Source: Tigriopus japonicus
Taxonomy: Eukaryota > Arthropoda > Copepoda > Harpacticoida > Harpacticidae
Assembly (NCBI GenBank): GCA_010645155.1
Contig: CM021317.1
Location: 8,960,678-9,024,677, forward strand
Direction: 5' to 3'
DNA length: 64,000 nt
Shown here in pieces: positions 32,901-44,900 of the stretch. Numbering within the stretch: the stretch's first letter is position 1; each line of letters begins with the position of its first letter. The notes beneath the pieces were generated by a model. It was given only the letters and a program-made list of their open reading frames with translations. It made no database searches and was not told the origin of the DNA. Made by a program: the position numbers and the translations under genes.

Positions 32901-35900
32901 TTTTCAAATTATACTTCATTTTACACGTTATCCGAACTTTTTTGATCAAAATTGTCAAAAATTAGCAAATTGTCATAAAATTAGCAAAAATGCAAATAAC
33001 ACCAAAAATGGAAGTAAGGCGGTTTACATTTTTTACGGCTTTTGTAATAACCAGAGATGGACTAGAATTTGATATTTTCGGCAATATCATTGATCAAGAA
33101 ATCAGTTAAAAATGGATATTAGGTAAGCAAAATTCCAAAGCAATTTACTTAAATGTTAAATTAGTTTGCACAAACATGGAAGAAGTGACCAAAATCTGCA
33201 TATTTTAACTTGAAAAAGGCCCATTTACTCCGTATTTACATCACACTGAAGAGAGCATACAAGGAATAACTCACCCCAGTAGCAATCACTCGTGCCACCG
33301 ATGTTCTATTGATCTGAAAATGAGTTAAAGTTTAAATTATACTACACGTTTTAAATCGCAAATCGAGACACACTTCAAAGTCACAGATGCCACGCCGAGA
33401 AGAAATCCTTTGCAAGAGGTTGCGAGATTGCACATCCATGATGTCTAAGTTCAACTCAAATTGCGATACAAAACGTGACGTGTAACGGCACCTTAAGTGT
33501 CATTCCACCCCAGGTTCAAAAGGAGTCTTCTGCAATTATCTTTGTGTGCACTCCCTGTGGTCGAGAAAGTTCAAAAAGGATGTTTAAGAGCTTTCTCAAG
33601 TCTACTTTCAAGGGCGCACGTTGATAATGTATCTAACCGACTTCAAATAGCAATCCTATAAAATTTCACAACGATCGTTGGACAAATTTGTTTAACTTTT
33701 CAGATGCGTTAATTTGGAAATTCCATCTTTACTACCACCAGCCAGCATAATAATAGCTTTCCACAATGAAGCTTGGTCCACCCTGATCCGCACCATCCAA
33801 TCCGTCAAGGATCGCACACCAAGAAGCCTGATTAAAGAAATCATCCTAGTCGACGATTTTTCGAACCAAACTCATCTCAAAACTCAACTCGACAACAAAG
33901 TTGCCAAAATGAACCGGAACAAATTTCCGGTCAAACTCATCCGCATGGAAACTTGGGGTGGCTTAATCAAAGCTAGGTAATTATGTACAGGGTCCTTTAT
34001 TCTTCTACATTGCACAATGTATTCCAAATATCAAGGCTAAATTAAGCCTTAGAAAGCTCGGACTTAGAGTAAGGGCAAATCTTGTCAAAAAAATGAACCA
34101 ACATGGTCTTGGAGCCGTAACAATGAGCATTTGAGCATCCAGGGCAAGCGAAGCTTCCTTCATTGAGATGAACATCTTCTTTGGGACTGCAAGGTTCCAC
34201 GAACTTCTTGGCCTCTTCAGTGTGACCATCTTCGCCCTCGAATTGATAGCAAAATCCATTGTAACTGGCCCATGCAGACATGCCTTGCTCTTCAATGATG
34301 ATTTGAGCACATTCCATGTCGTCGGTCAAGTCTCCATCCAAGAAATCTGTAATTAGGAAGAGCTTTAATATTGCGTTTAAATTAGAGTTAGAACCACTTG
34401 GAATGAAAGACCTACATTGAAATTTCATTAAAATGTGGAGGAAAAAAAAGTGGAGAAAATGGATATTTTTTGAAAGTTTTTTATTCCTTTTGTCATTGTT
34501 ACGACCATCCACTCGATTCAAGAAACGTCGAAAGGGAAAAGGTAAATTGCAAGTTTTAAATGTGGCAATTCGACTGTAACAAAGAATTATGGAGGCGACG
34601 GACATAGTCCAGTTGTAAAGTTAGGGGATATGCAAGCTAAAAGCAAATTAAATTTGCACAAAAGCCAATTCCCTCAATCCCTCTAAATAATTTGAAAAAT
34701 AGCGTCAAACGAAGACGCGTCGAGCGTTCTGAACGTAGAAGGCTCGAAAGAGTGCGTCTCGTGGTATAATCTTGAATTGTCAACTAGAAGCTTAATAAGT
34801 TTTTCTTAGTCTGAACTTTCAAGCTCGGACTGTTGGTTCGGAAATATTTTTGCGTACAAATTAAAGATTTCCATCCAAGTTATTGTGCTTAAATCATTTC
34901 AAAAAAAGCTTAAAAATCGCCAATGGATGGTGTGAATGAGGGCACAAGTACTATGCATTAAGGTGGCAAGTATTCTCTTTATTTTGGGGTTAAGGTCCTT
35001 AAAAGAAAACTGTGGCAATACCAGTTTCTTCCAATCTTAAAAAAGATACTCTTACTCCTAGTAATAGCGCTAGTTAAATATATATAAACACTTACCTTCA
35101 CATCGAGCATTACAATGGCCACCCTTAAAACCTTTCTCACACCAATTTTCGGATTGAATTTGGAAGAACCCATAGTTTCCATACTCTTTTTGGTGGGCAC
35201 CGGTGAAGTAGTTAGCCTCTCGGCAAAACATGCACATCCCTGTAAAAGACCTAATAAATATGTGGATGCAACAAACTTCACCAAAACAACTTACACATGG
35301 CCAAATTTTCTTTGATGAACTCAAAAGTAGAGTTGTTGAGATATTCCACAAGTTCAGCCTGTTTGAAATGTCTAGCAGGAACCCTTTCCTGAACTTCAGT
35401 ACAACTGATATTGGCAAAGGCCAAAGTGAAGATTAAGGCAACGGTTTGGAGAGAGCCAGCCATGATGGACTTCAAGGTTTGACAATGAATTGCTTGACTC
35501 TAATGGAATGACAAGACGAGCTCAGAAGTAAAGATTAAGTGAGCATGAGCACTTTGTGTATTTGCTCTTGATTGTGTCACACTTTCAGACTTCGAGGAGC
35601 TGCTTTGGCGAAAGGAAAGGTTTTGGTGTTCTTGGATTCTCATTGCGAATGTAATCATGGATGGTTGGAACCCCTTTTAGCCGAGATCTATCGGAATCGG
35701 ACCAATGTGGTTTGTCCTGTTATTGATCAAATCAATGACAAGACATTTGCTTATAGTAAATCTTCATTGAGTCTGGGTGGATTCAATTGGCGTCTCATAT
35801 TTAAATGGTAAGTTCTTATGATGAAATGTTCTCTAGGATAAATATTAATGATCTCAGCAACGAGGGCTTAAAATAAATCTTCAGACATATGACAGGGCTC

Positions 35901-38900
35901 CTTCAGGGTTTGTATTCATAAGCATGTTTAATGGTATTGTTTATACTTTTTATTGAATAAAGATTAAAAGATATACGGACCCAAGCATAGTAACGACCAA
36001 TTTTGCTAGAATATCACCCTGAATGCTTTAGTCATTTACATGTAATGTAACTTTGAGAGAGAAGTTAAGGAACAGTTTTAATGATTTTCAGAATGAGGAT
36101 TGTAGAAAATGACATAATCGCAGCAGAACTTCAATAGACATAAACATGACGTTAAAAGTCATTGGCAAGCATCATGGGTTATGCCACGGATCACTAGATT
36201 TGGTTCTAGTGATCCGTGGTTATGCATAGTATGAAAAAAGAACTGCAGGTGACCTTCTAATCTTACACCCTGACACAAAAGTTGTGTCGTAATCATACTA
36301 TGAACCTAAATACAAGGCAATGTGGGCCTGTTTGGCGCGAGCAAACAGCTGATGTGCTCCCACTAGATTCTGGAATATTTTTTTCTTGTTTTTTTGGATT
36401 AGATTAGGATGTAATATGAAAAGATATGTGAAGAATTATTCTGGAACAGCAAATTTCACTTTAATGTCCGGTGTTAACTTCATCCAGGGTTCTACCTGGC
36501 TTTAAACCACTGAAAAAAAATAATGAATGGCGAGAATCAAATTTTACTTGATGGTAAAGAAAGGAAAGTGGTTTGGGAACACCTCCAACAAAAATTAACT
36601 GAAATATTTCTGTCTGCCATGATTCCAGAGCTCATAGAATCTCGGCAGATCATCAATATTTTAGGCACAGGAAAGACAGCTCAAAAACTGCGGACAAACG
36701 TTGAACCGTCACACTTTCCACTTTGGTCCTTAGAGGAGTATAGAGAAGCCATTGTCGTCATTTTATCTGCCTTGGTTGCAGCTGATACAGGCCAAAGTTG
36801 CCCATAAGTTGCGCGAAAAAGCAAATATTTCCAAAGAATATCATAAAAACTTGCCAATGCGAGTGGAAGACCATAGTACAGACGTCAGTGCATTGGACTT
36901 ATTTGGGCAAGTTTCAAATAGTCGCTGATGATAAATGGCCCTTGCTGCCCACAATGAAATCTAACGACCGGTCTGCTCTAGTACCCAATATTACCACTGT
37001 ACCACTGGTATCTCCACTCTATAGACCTCTATGCTTTGGTCGATAGCATACCAAACCTCATTTCCAGGGATCAAGAAACTAGTTAGGGATAGATTGGATG
37101 TTAAATCGTTCTTCGAATCGATATACTCTTCCATCATGAAAATATTCTGGTTCAAAATTACGACAAAACTTTCATGTCAGAGTGTAAGTCTTGTTTACAA
37201 GGTTGAATGGTTAAATGCGTGCGATAGCCATCAATGTAGCTAAAATAAGTTCGCATCAATTAATACCCGTTTACGAGATGAAATTACTGAAGTATTATTT
37301 GGAATCATTTCAGAATAATTCCATAGCTGAAATTTTATTAAAGAAGAGTTTCGAAAAACTAGATTATTTTTGTCCTTAATTTCATTCAAAACATCTGTTT
37401 TGGTGTCAAGTCAGTGAAAGAGTCAAAACTCAACAGACACAAAAGAAAAAGAGAAAATGGAAATGAAGTTTCTCATCAAAATTGGGTAGTCACTTCATAT
37501 AAAAAATTACAGGTATGGAATTGATGCCAAGGAAAGGCGAAGACATGGTGATTTATCATCGCAACCGATTCGCTCGCCAGCAATGGCCGGAGGATTGTTC
37601 GCCATTGATAAAGAATACTTCTATCATTTGGGTGCCTACGATGAGGAAATGGAGTTTTGGGGAGGCGAGAACGTGGAGCTTTCGTTTCGAGTAAGTCAAA
37701 TACTGAATGGGTTTGAAAGTGTGATTAGTCATCTTGGAGAAGTTGTAGTATTTTTTATGTAGATTTGCTGGCATAGAAGAATGATAATTTTTGATGGAAT
37801 AAGAGCAAAACATACAAAGCACACAACAGTACAAAAAATACTGGTAATTTAGTAGGAAGTTGCTACTTTGACCACAATGCAAAGTGGCTTAAAACCCTAA
37901 CACGTTGTTTGTTTCAGCCGGAGAAGTCATTTAAGAATTTCGGAAACTTTTGAGAGCAATTTTGAGATGTAAGTGCAAAGCCGAAAACTCATTTGAATAT
38001 TGATATATAAGACAAAAAACTTCTATCTCGGTATCAAAACATGTAACAAATTATTATTATTAGGATGAAATAAAAAAAACAGCTATTTGTAAATTTTACC
38101 AAAGGCTTAGAAAATAGAAATACCAAAAGCAGTGTTGCTCGGAAATCAACATTACGGATCTATATTTTAATGCCCTATTTGTTCATCAAGCTAAAAGGGT
38201 CAAACAGGAGGTAGAAAAACGGCTAGATATACTTTAGATAACCACAACCTCATAGTCTCGCAAGACTATCTAAGAACTGAGTAAAAAAGCTTCAAAAGTT
38301 TGTTATTAAGCATTTTTCAAAGTGATCCCATGATTAATTAACGAAATTCAAATACGTTTGCGGTGTTGCATTCGCATCCCAAAAGTGGTCTCAAATGTTT
38401 CTAGAAGTGAGAAATGGCTTCTCCAGATTCTCCAGACCAAATAAACACCGTGTCCCAAAATATGATTCGACCATTGAGTTCTATTAATACTATGTAGAGG
38501 GAGTGTAAGCCTAAAAATGTGTCTCCGTTCGCCAACTGTTGAGCGGACAAAAGTGCGGGAAGATTTGAAATGTGTGACCAAGCAAATGTCAACCATGCAA
38601 CTGATGAATCAAATGTGGAATTCAGGAATGTTTTTGGGTCATTTTTTGTTATTGCTAGTGGTCACTTTCTTGAAAACGCCAAAGACGTCACTAGGTGACC
38701 ATCCCTTGGATTAGAATTCTACAACTAGGAACTTTTTTGTCAAAACATCGAATAATTCAGTGGGAGGAAGAACACAAACTTACGCTTAGGTGGTATGTAG
38801 GTTTAATCCAAAACACATATGGACAAAAAATAATTTGTGGCTTCAAGAACGAGTTTAAAAAAGTTGGTCTTGATCCGCATATTTTGTCACACTAACTGTC

Positions 38901-41900
38901 CGCTCAACAGTTGAGAGGGCGACATTTTCCTCATAAGTTCATCGCATTCCGCCCCCTTTGCCAAATCAGTCTGATTAAAACTTGCACGCTATCTAGTGAT
39001 TAATAAATGATCTAAGGATCCGACGCTTTCGAATAAACAAACCCTTCCTCAGCTTCCTAATAACTAGGGCTAGGGGAAATTTTTTTTTACATTAAATTTT
39101 TTTTTTACATTTTTTGCCAATTTTACGTGAATATAACATTTTAATTTTATTTGACATTTTTTGGAAAATTTCAACATTTTCTTAACATTTTTTGTACTTT
39201 TTGCTCAAAAATGTCATCCCAAAACCGGTTCTGAGGGACCAATCAATCAAATGAAGGCTTGAAGTTTCCCGCCAAAATTTCCCGTTAAAATTGTCATTGT
39301 TCAACTTCACATTTTACGATGGCAATTAATTAAAATCTTTGGAAAGGGGAAAAAGTGCCCTTAAAGTTTCTTTTTGTCAAAAAATTATGAAAAAGTTCAA
39401 ATCAAAAACTTTGTGATCTTTTTTTCCATGATTATTTTACGTGGGCTAAATAGCTATGTGTAGAGTAAAGTATGTTTTAAGTTGGCAAGTTGGCATTGTT
39501 GCCATTATTTACTCAGACTTTAATATCTATTGCCCTTCAAAGGATCTGAATGTGCTATCTGACTTAAAACATAAACTGTTTTGACGTCTAGCTTATAAAA
39601 ACACCCCCCTTATGTGAAGCGCAACCTCCCGGTTTTTTAAGCTAGAGTTTTGACGGCATTATTTACTCAGACTTTAATATCTATTGCCTTTCAAAGGATC
39701 TGAATGTGCTATCTGACTTAAAACATAAACTGTTTTGACGTCTAGCTTAAAAAAACACCCCCCTTGTGTGAAGCGCAACCTCCCGGTTTTTTTTAAGCTA
39801 GAGTTTTGACGGCATTATTTCCTTCAGATGTCTGTAGTCTTCTCAAGTCCTCCACGCATCTAGTCCCATTTCTCACACATTTCGTTGACTTTTTTGCCCT
39901 AATTTTCAACATTTTTTTGCTCTTTTTGCTCAAAATTTCAACATTTTTTGCCCTTTTTGCCCTGTATTTCAATTTTTTTTTGCCCTTTTTCCTGACATTT
40001 TAATGACATTTTTTTGGACGTATTTCCAACATTTTTTCCCGGGCTCTACTAATAACCAAGAATTCAGTCAAATGTGTGTATGTTGACAGATCTGGCAATG
40101 CGGAGGCACCCTGTTAATCCATCCCTGTTCACACGTGGGTCACGTGTTCCGTTCCACCACTCCTCACGATTGGAATGGAGGGTTATCGGGCAGAAACTTG
40201 GCCATCACCCGTAATCTAGTTCGTGCTGTGGAAGTTTGGATGGATGAACCCTGGAAGAACTTCTACTATCTGGCAAATCCTGGTAGGTTAGTTCTAGCCC
40301 AATTTTTTGGACCGGAACAGGGGTCTGTTAAATTTCTTCTTCAGGAGCCAGAACCGTAAAAACAGGGAATCTGACGAGTAGACTTGAAGTGAAAGAAAGG
40401 CTTCAATGTAAATCTTTCTCATGGTATATGCAGAACATTTATTATCAGAGTGATTGGACCCTGGAATATCGATTTTTGGGATACATTCGAAATCCAGAGA
40501 CGGACCTTTGTTGGGATACCAAGTCACTGAAATTTTCATCCAAGGTAAATCAACGTGATGTTTCTACAAACTTTGTCGATCTGATCAAAACAGGTAATTC
40601 ATTGCAGTATTCATGGTTTTGGTTAATAAAATTTTGTAATTAGAGGCGGTTACCACCGGGTTAAATAATATCTAATCAATTTTTTAAAGTAAATAATTGG
40701 CAAAAAGCTAAAATGATTGAGAAAATGGTTTTTTATATCAAAAGTGCCAGTTTCAGGTCGCAGTTGGTTCCCATCGTTAGTCTGTAAAAAACAAGTGACA
40801 TGTTAAAACTCATTTTCATATTGATTTTTAAATCGTTCTTCTCGTCCAAATAAAGTAGTCTCAGTCAGTTACAAAAATTGAGAAAATATGTGCCATGTGT
40901 TTTGCTCATAGTGTTAAATTGTTCAAATTTTGTTACAAAAAACAAAAAAATCTTACATTGAATCATGACAATTTTCAAAATCTCTTGAATCGTGACAATT
41001 TTTGTCAACAAGGAAAAATCCCTAAAATCGAGATCGCTTGAAAGAAGTTTGGATCGTCAGATTATAATTAACAAGTTCTTGAATCCAATTTTTATGGTGC
41101 CTTTCGTTATAAAACTCGAGAAAAAGCACGAATGAAGAATGATGGCTTTGTTTCACACTACACACCCTGGCACGAAAGTTGTGTCGTTATCATACTTTGA
41201 ACCTAAATCTTAGTTTTTTACCTACACTTTAATGTAAGGTTGCGTAGGGAGAAGGTTAGAGAGAAGATAAACATTATTTTCATCTGAAAAGATCATCTAA
41301 CCTGTTCCAAAGATAGCACCAATAAGTCAGTTATAGAAACTAACTTATAAAAGCTCCAGCACACACAAACACATGGTTCAGAAAAGGTTAACACCCCTAT
41401 GATCTTTTAATTTTCTCTGCTAACAACTCATGTCTCTTTCATGAAACTTTTGCTGAACACTGAAGATGAAATCCAGTAAAATGCAACACAGCTGGACATC
41501 AATCTGGTTTTGTAGGCATGTTGGTAGACAATGGCTCATTCTTACCAAGAATCATGGTAATTATTATGTTATATTTACAACAAATCCTGTTCAGTGTTCA
41601 ATTATACTTTGGAAAACTGTGGAAGACAGTGACACATTTACAGGGTCGGCGGTCCAAGTGTAGATTTTGGTATTTTTAGTACATAACCAGCATTTGTTTC
41701 AGGTCTAATTGAGGCTCATAGATTTGTTTGCTTGGTAAATCCTCAAAAGTGAGAAATCCTGGGATACCAAAGAGTCCATTCCAACCAAAAATTCTGTCTT
41801 TCTTTCCTTGAGGGACAAATGCAAGGCACTGTGTCAACTGTCCCAATTACTTCAACCATGTCATGATCTCATCCATGCCCAAGGGCTTCAACAGGAATAT

Positions 41901-44900
41901 GTATAACACAACTTCTATTCCTCAATACATTGGCATTGAAAAAATCTATCAAAACTACAAAACTTGTGATGGTCCTAAGGGGTCCACACTTGGGCCGCCG
42001 AACTTGCATACCAATAATCATGGGAATAACATTGTTATATTCACATCAAATCATGTTTAGTGCTCAGCATAAAGAGACAAGTAAGGTGCTGGCAGAGCAT
42101 TTTGCAGGTCCTTGGTTGCTCACTTCCTTACACAAAAAATCAACGTGTTTGCATGTGTGGGTTTCTTTAGTTGTCTATTCACTGTTTATTAAAAGTGGTT
42201 TATAGAGAGGTTGAGCCAGCATGAAGATAACACCGGACATAACACTTGCTGTTCCACTCAGGGTGGCCAACTTTTTTGGGAGCGACGATGCTAGAGTTAA
42301 AGCCAAATCAATGCTAGAAAAATGCTAGTTGGAAAATGGAAAATGCTAGAAAAATGCTACGTTTTCTAATACAAAAAGGGACTGCAGTGGCTATTATGCC
42401 CATTAGTGAAGACTTGAGTCAATATTTTGACTTTAATTTTGCTGAAATTGACACGAAATAGGTTTTTCCTGTTACTTGCCAAACCTAGTTAAAAACTTTG
42501 CCTTCAAAAATTTCTAATGCATTGATTGTGAAATAAATCATAAAGAGCAAAACAAAACAATTGGCAAGTCATGCAGCACTTATTTTTGATGACAATTATA
42601 AAAAGTTATTTTCTTGAATAATTGAAGGTTTGTAAGAAACCAAACATTATGTTTTAAATGATTTCTTCAAATTTTCTGGGATTAAAATGAAACTAGTGAT
42701 GGATCAAAAAGGGCTTTTTGTTTCAATTTCACTTATCCTCTATGAAAACCAAAAGCAGGCATGCATTTTAAAGACTGAAATTTAACACCAAAGTTGAATA
42801 TTTCTTGGTTCAGAAACCTTTGCAAATTATTTTCCCTATTTCATAAAATTTGCAATATCTCAACATCAACCACATCAACAGTTTAAATTTTTAAGTGACT
42901 TTTGCATCTTGAGAACTTTGTGATCAGCTACTTTTCATTTCAATAAAACCCTCTCTTAACAAAAATGTTTTTGGTTAGAAGCCCTTTTTGATCCGTTTTT
43001 TACTGAAGCACTAATTTATCCTTTTTAAGTTTAAAAAGCTGTTTTTCTGTAGTTGGTGCAGTAGTTCCATGCCACTTCTCAAGTTGTTTAGACGAAGCCT
43101 GTAAACAGAAATTTGGTTACCTGTACTGTAGAACCAACTTGAAAATAAGGATCACAAGTCTTCTAATTTATCTTTTTTTAAGTCAGGGGAACGTAAGGCA
43201 AATTCAACTGTCAAAATCAGTTGTCTTTGAAGCCCAAAATTGGATGTTTTTTCCAAAAAGTGCTAGAATAATGCTAAAATGCTATGCAAGTTTTTTTGAT
43301 TCTAGAGCCTTTCAAATAATGCTAGGAAAATTCTAAAAATCCGAGCGATGCTAATCAAAATTCTGCAATGCTTTTGCCCTTGAAAAAATGCTAATTTTCA
43401 GAAGTTAGCATCGAAAAATGCTTGTTGGCCACACTGGTTCCACTAAGAATTTTTCACTTATTTGTCTTTACATTACATCGGAAAAAATGAAAAATATTCT
43501 AGGAACTAGTAAGGGCACCGTGGATATATGATTGTGCTAAACTGTCCACGCATTTCCGTAATATTTAGGCTCTCTTACTTTTTTCTCGACCATCCCTCCA
43601 CCATTTGAGCCACAGGAAAGACTCCTGAAAAACTGTGTAAAAATTTTGAGACGTTCAGAATTTCCGTTTTGATCGATAGCATACCAAACACCATTTCCAA
43701 GAGAAGAATGCGAGTTGTACTTGGAAAATGTACAAATCCATTCTTACATAATGCAATTATTTTGGTTCAAAAATACGGCAAAACTTTCTTGTCAGAGTGT
43801 ATCAACAGTTTATACATTTTGTTAATGAAAGAGATCCAAATGTTAGGATACCACAAATCATGGTATTGCAAAATAAATTGAAAATCTTGTTGCTTTTAGC
43901 TCCAAGCTTGGCCTTGTCATGAGGCAGGAGGACCTCAAACCTTCATGCAGACCTATGAAGGTTATTTAATTCAAGACGAATTGCGAGTGGTGGTCAACGG
44001 CAAAGGCAGAGCCCTAAATATTTATGAAAGGCGATTCACAAATCCGAACAATAAATGGCTCCACTCTTCAGAGGTAAGTTTCAAGCACTTAATTTTATGC
44101 TACTTTTTTCACTTACATTGTTCTTAAGGGGACACGTTTTCCAAATTTTGGCATTTGCGATATCGAATGATTTGAGGCACAGAATTTTGTAATTCTGTGT
44201 GTACGCTATGCTACGCCTTTTAAGTCCAAAAAGTGGAAGATAAAAAACTTCTTTTATGGATGATAAGGCAATAAGACTACGCTAGTTAAATATTTCATTC
44301 CCTTCGTCTTGAATTTTCAAGAATTTAAATTTGTTCAAGTACACGTCAGAAACGTTAGTTTTCAGTTCCATATTTGAGGCAATTACAAACGGAACAGCAG
44401 TGAAAGACAATTTTGAAAAAAAGTTTTTGACACTACCAAAAATCAAAATGAACCTTTTTGATCTTAAAATCTCTTTGAAATATTGATCCCTACTAAAACA
44501 TTTGTGAATTGTTACGAAATAAAGCCGTTAAAAATCATTATCTCAAAGTAGCCGATCATTTCTGAAGCATCACATGTCAAAGAATAGTCATGAATTCCAA
44601 GGACAAAAGGCTTTACTGAGACATTTATTTTCTTATCTTATCATGTTATCGGATTTTCCGACAAAACATCCGATTTTGGAGAAGACCCCCATGTATTCAA
44701 AAGTCCACTAATCCATATCATTTGGTCTAACGTTACATTGTTCTCAAAATATGATTATCAATGTCTAGCCTTGGACCTATAATTTAAATAAATACCTGTC
44801 AGTTTGCAGGCACATTATATTAAGATTAACAATCATGCAGTGAAGGAAATTGGGGAACTGAGTCATTTTAAATAGCATATCTAAATATTTCCTGTAACAA

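Noticed and set aside
43139..43336. 65-codon frame identical to one at 57472-57669
   Set aside because: Both lie in copies of the same hAT element; too short and without a domain to be a transposase.
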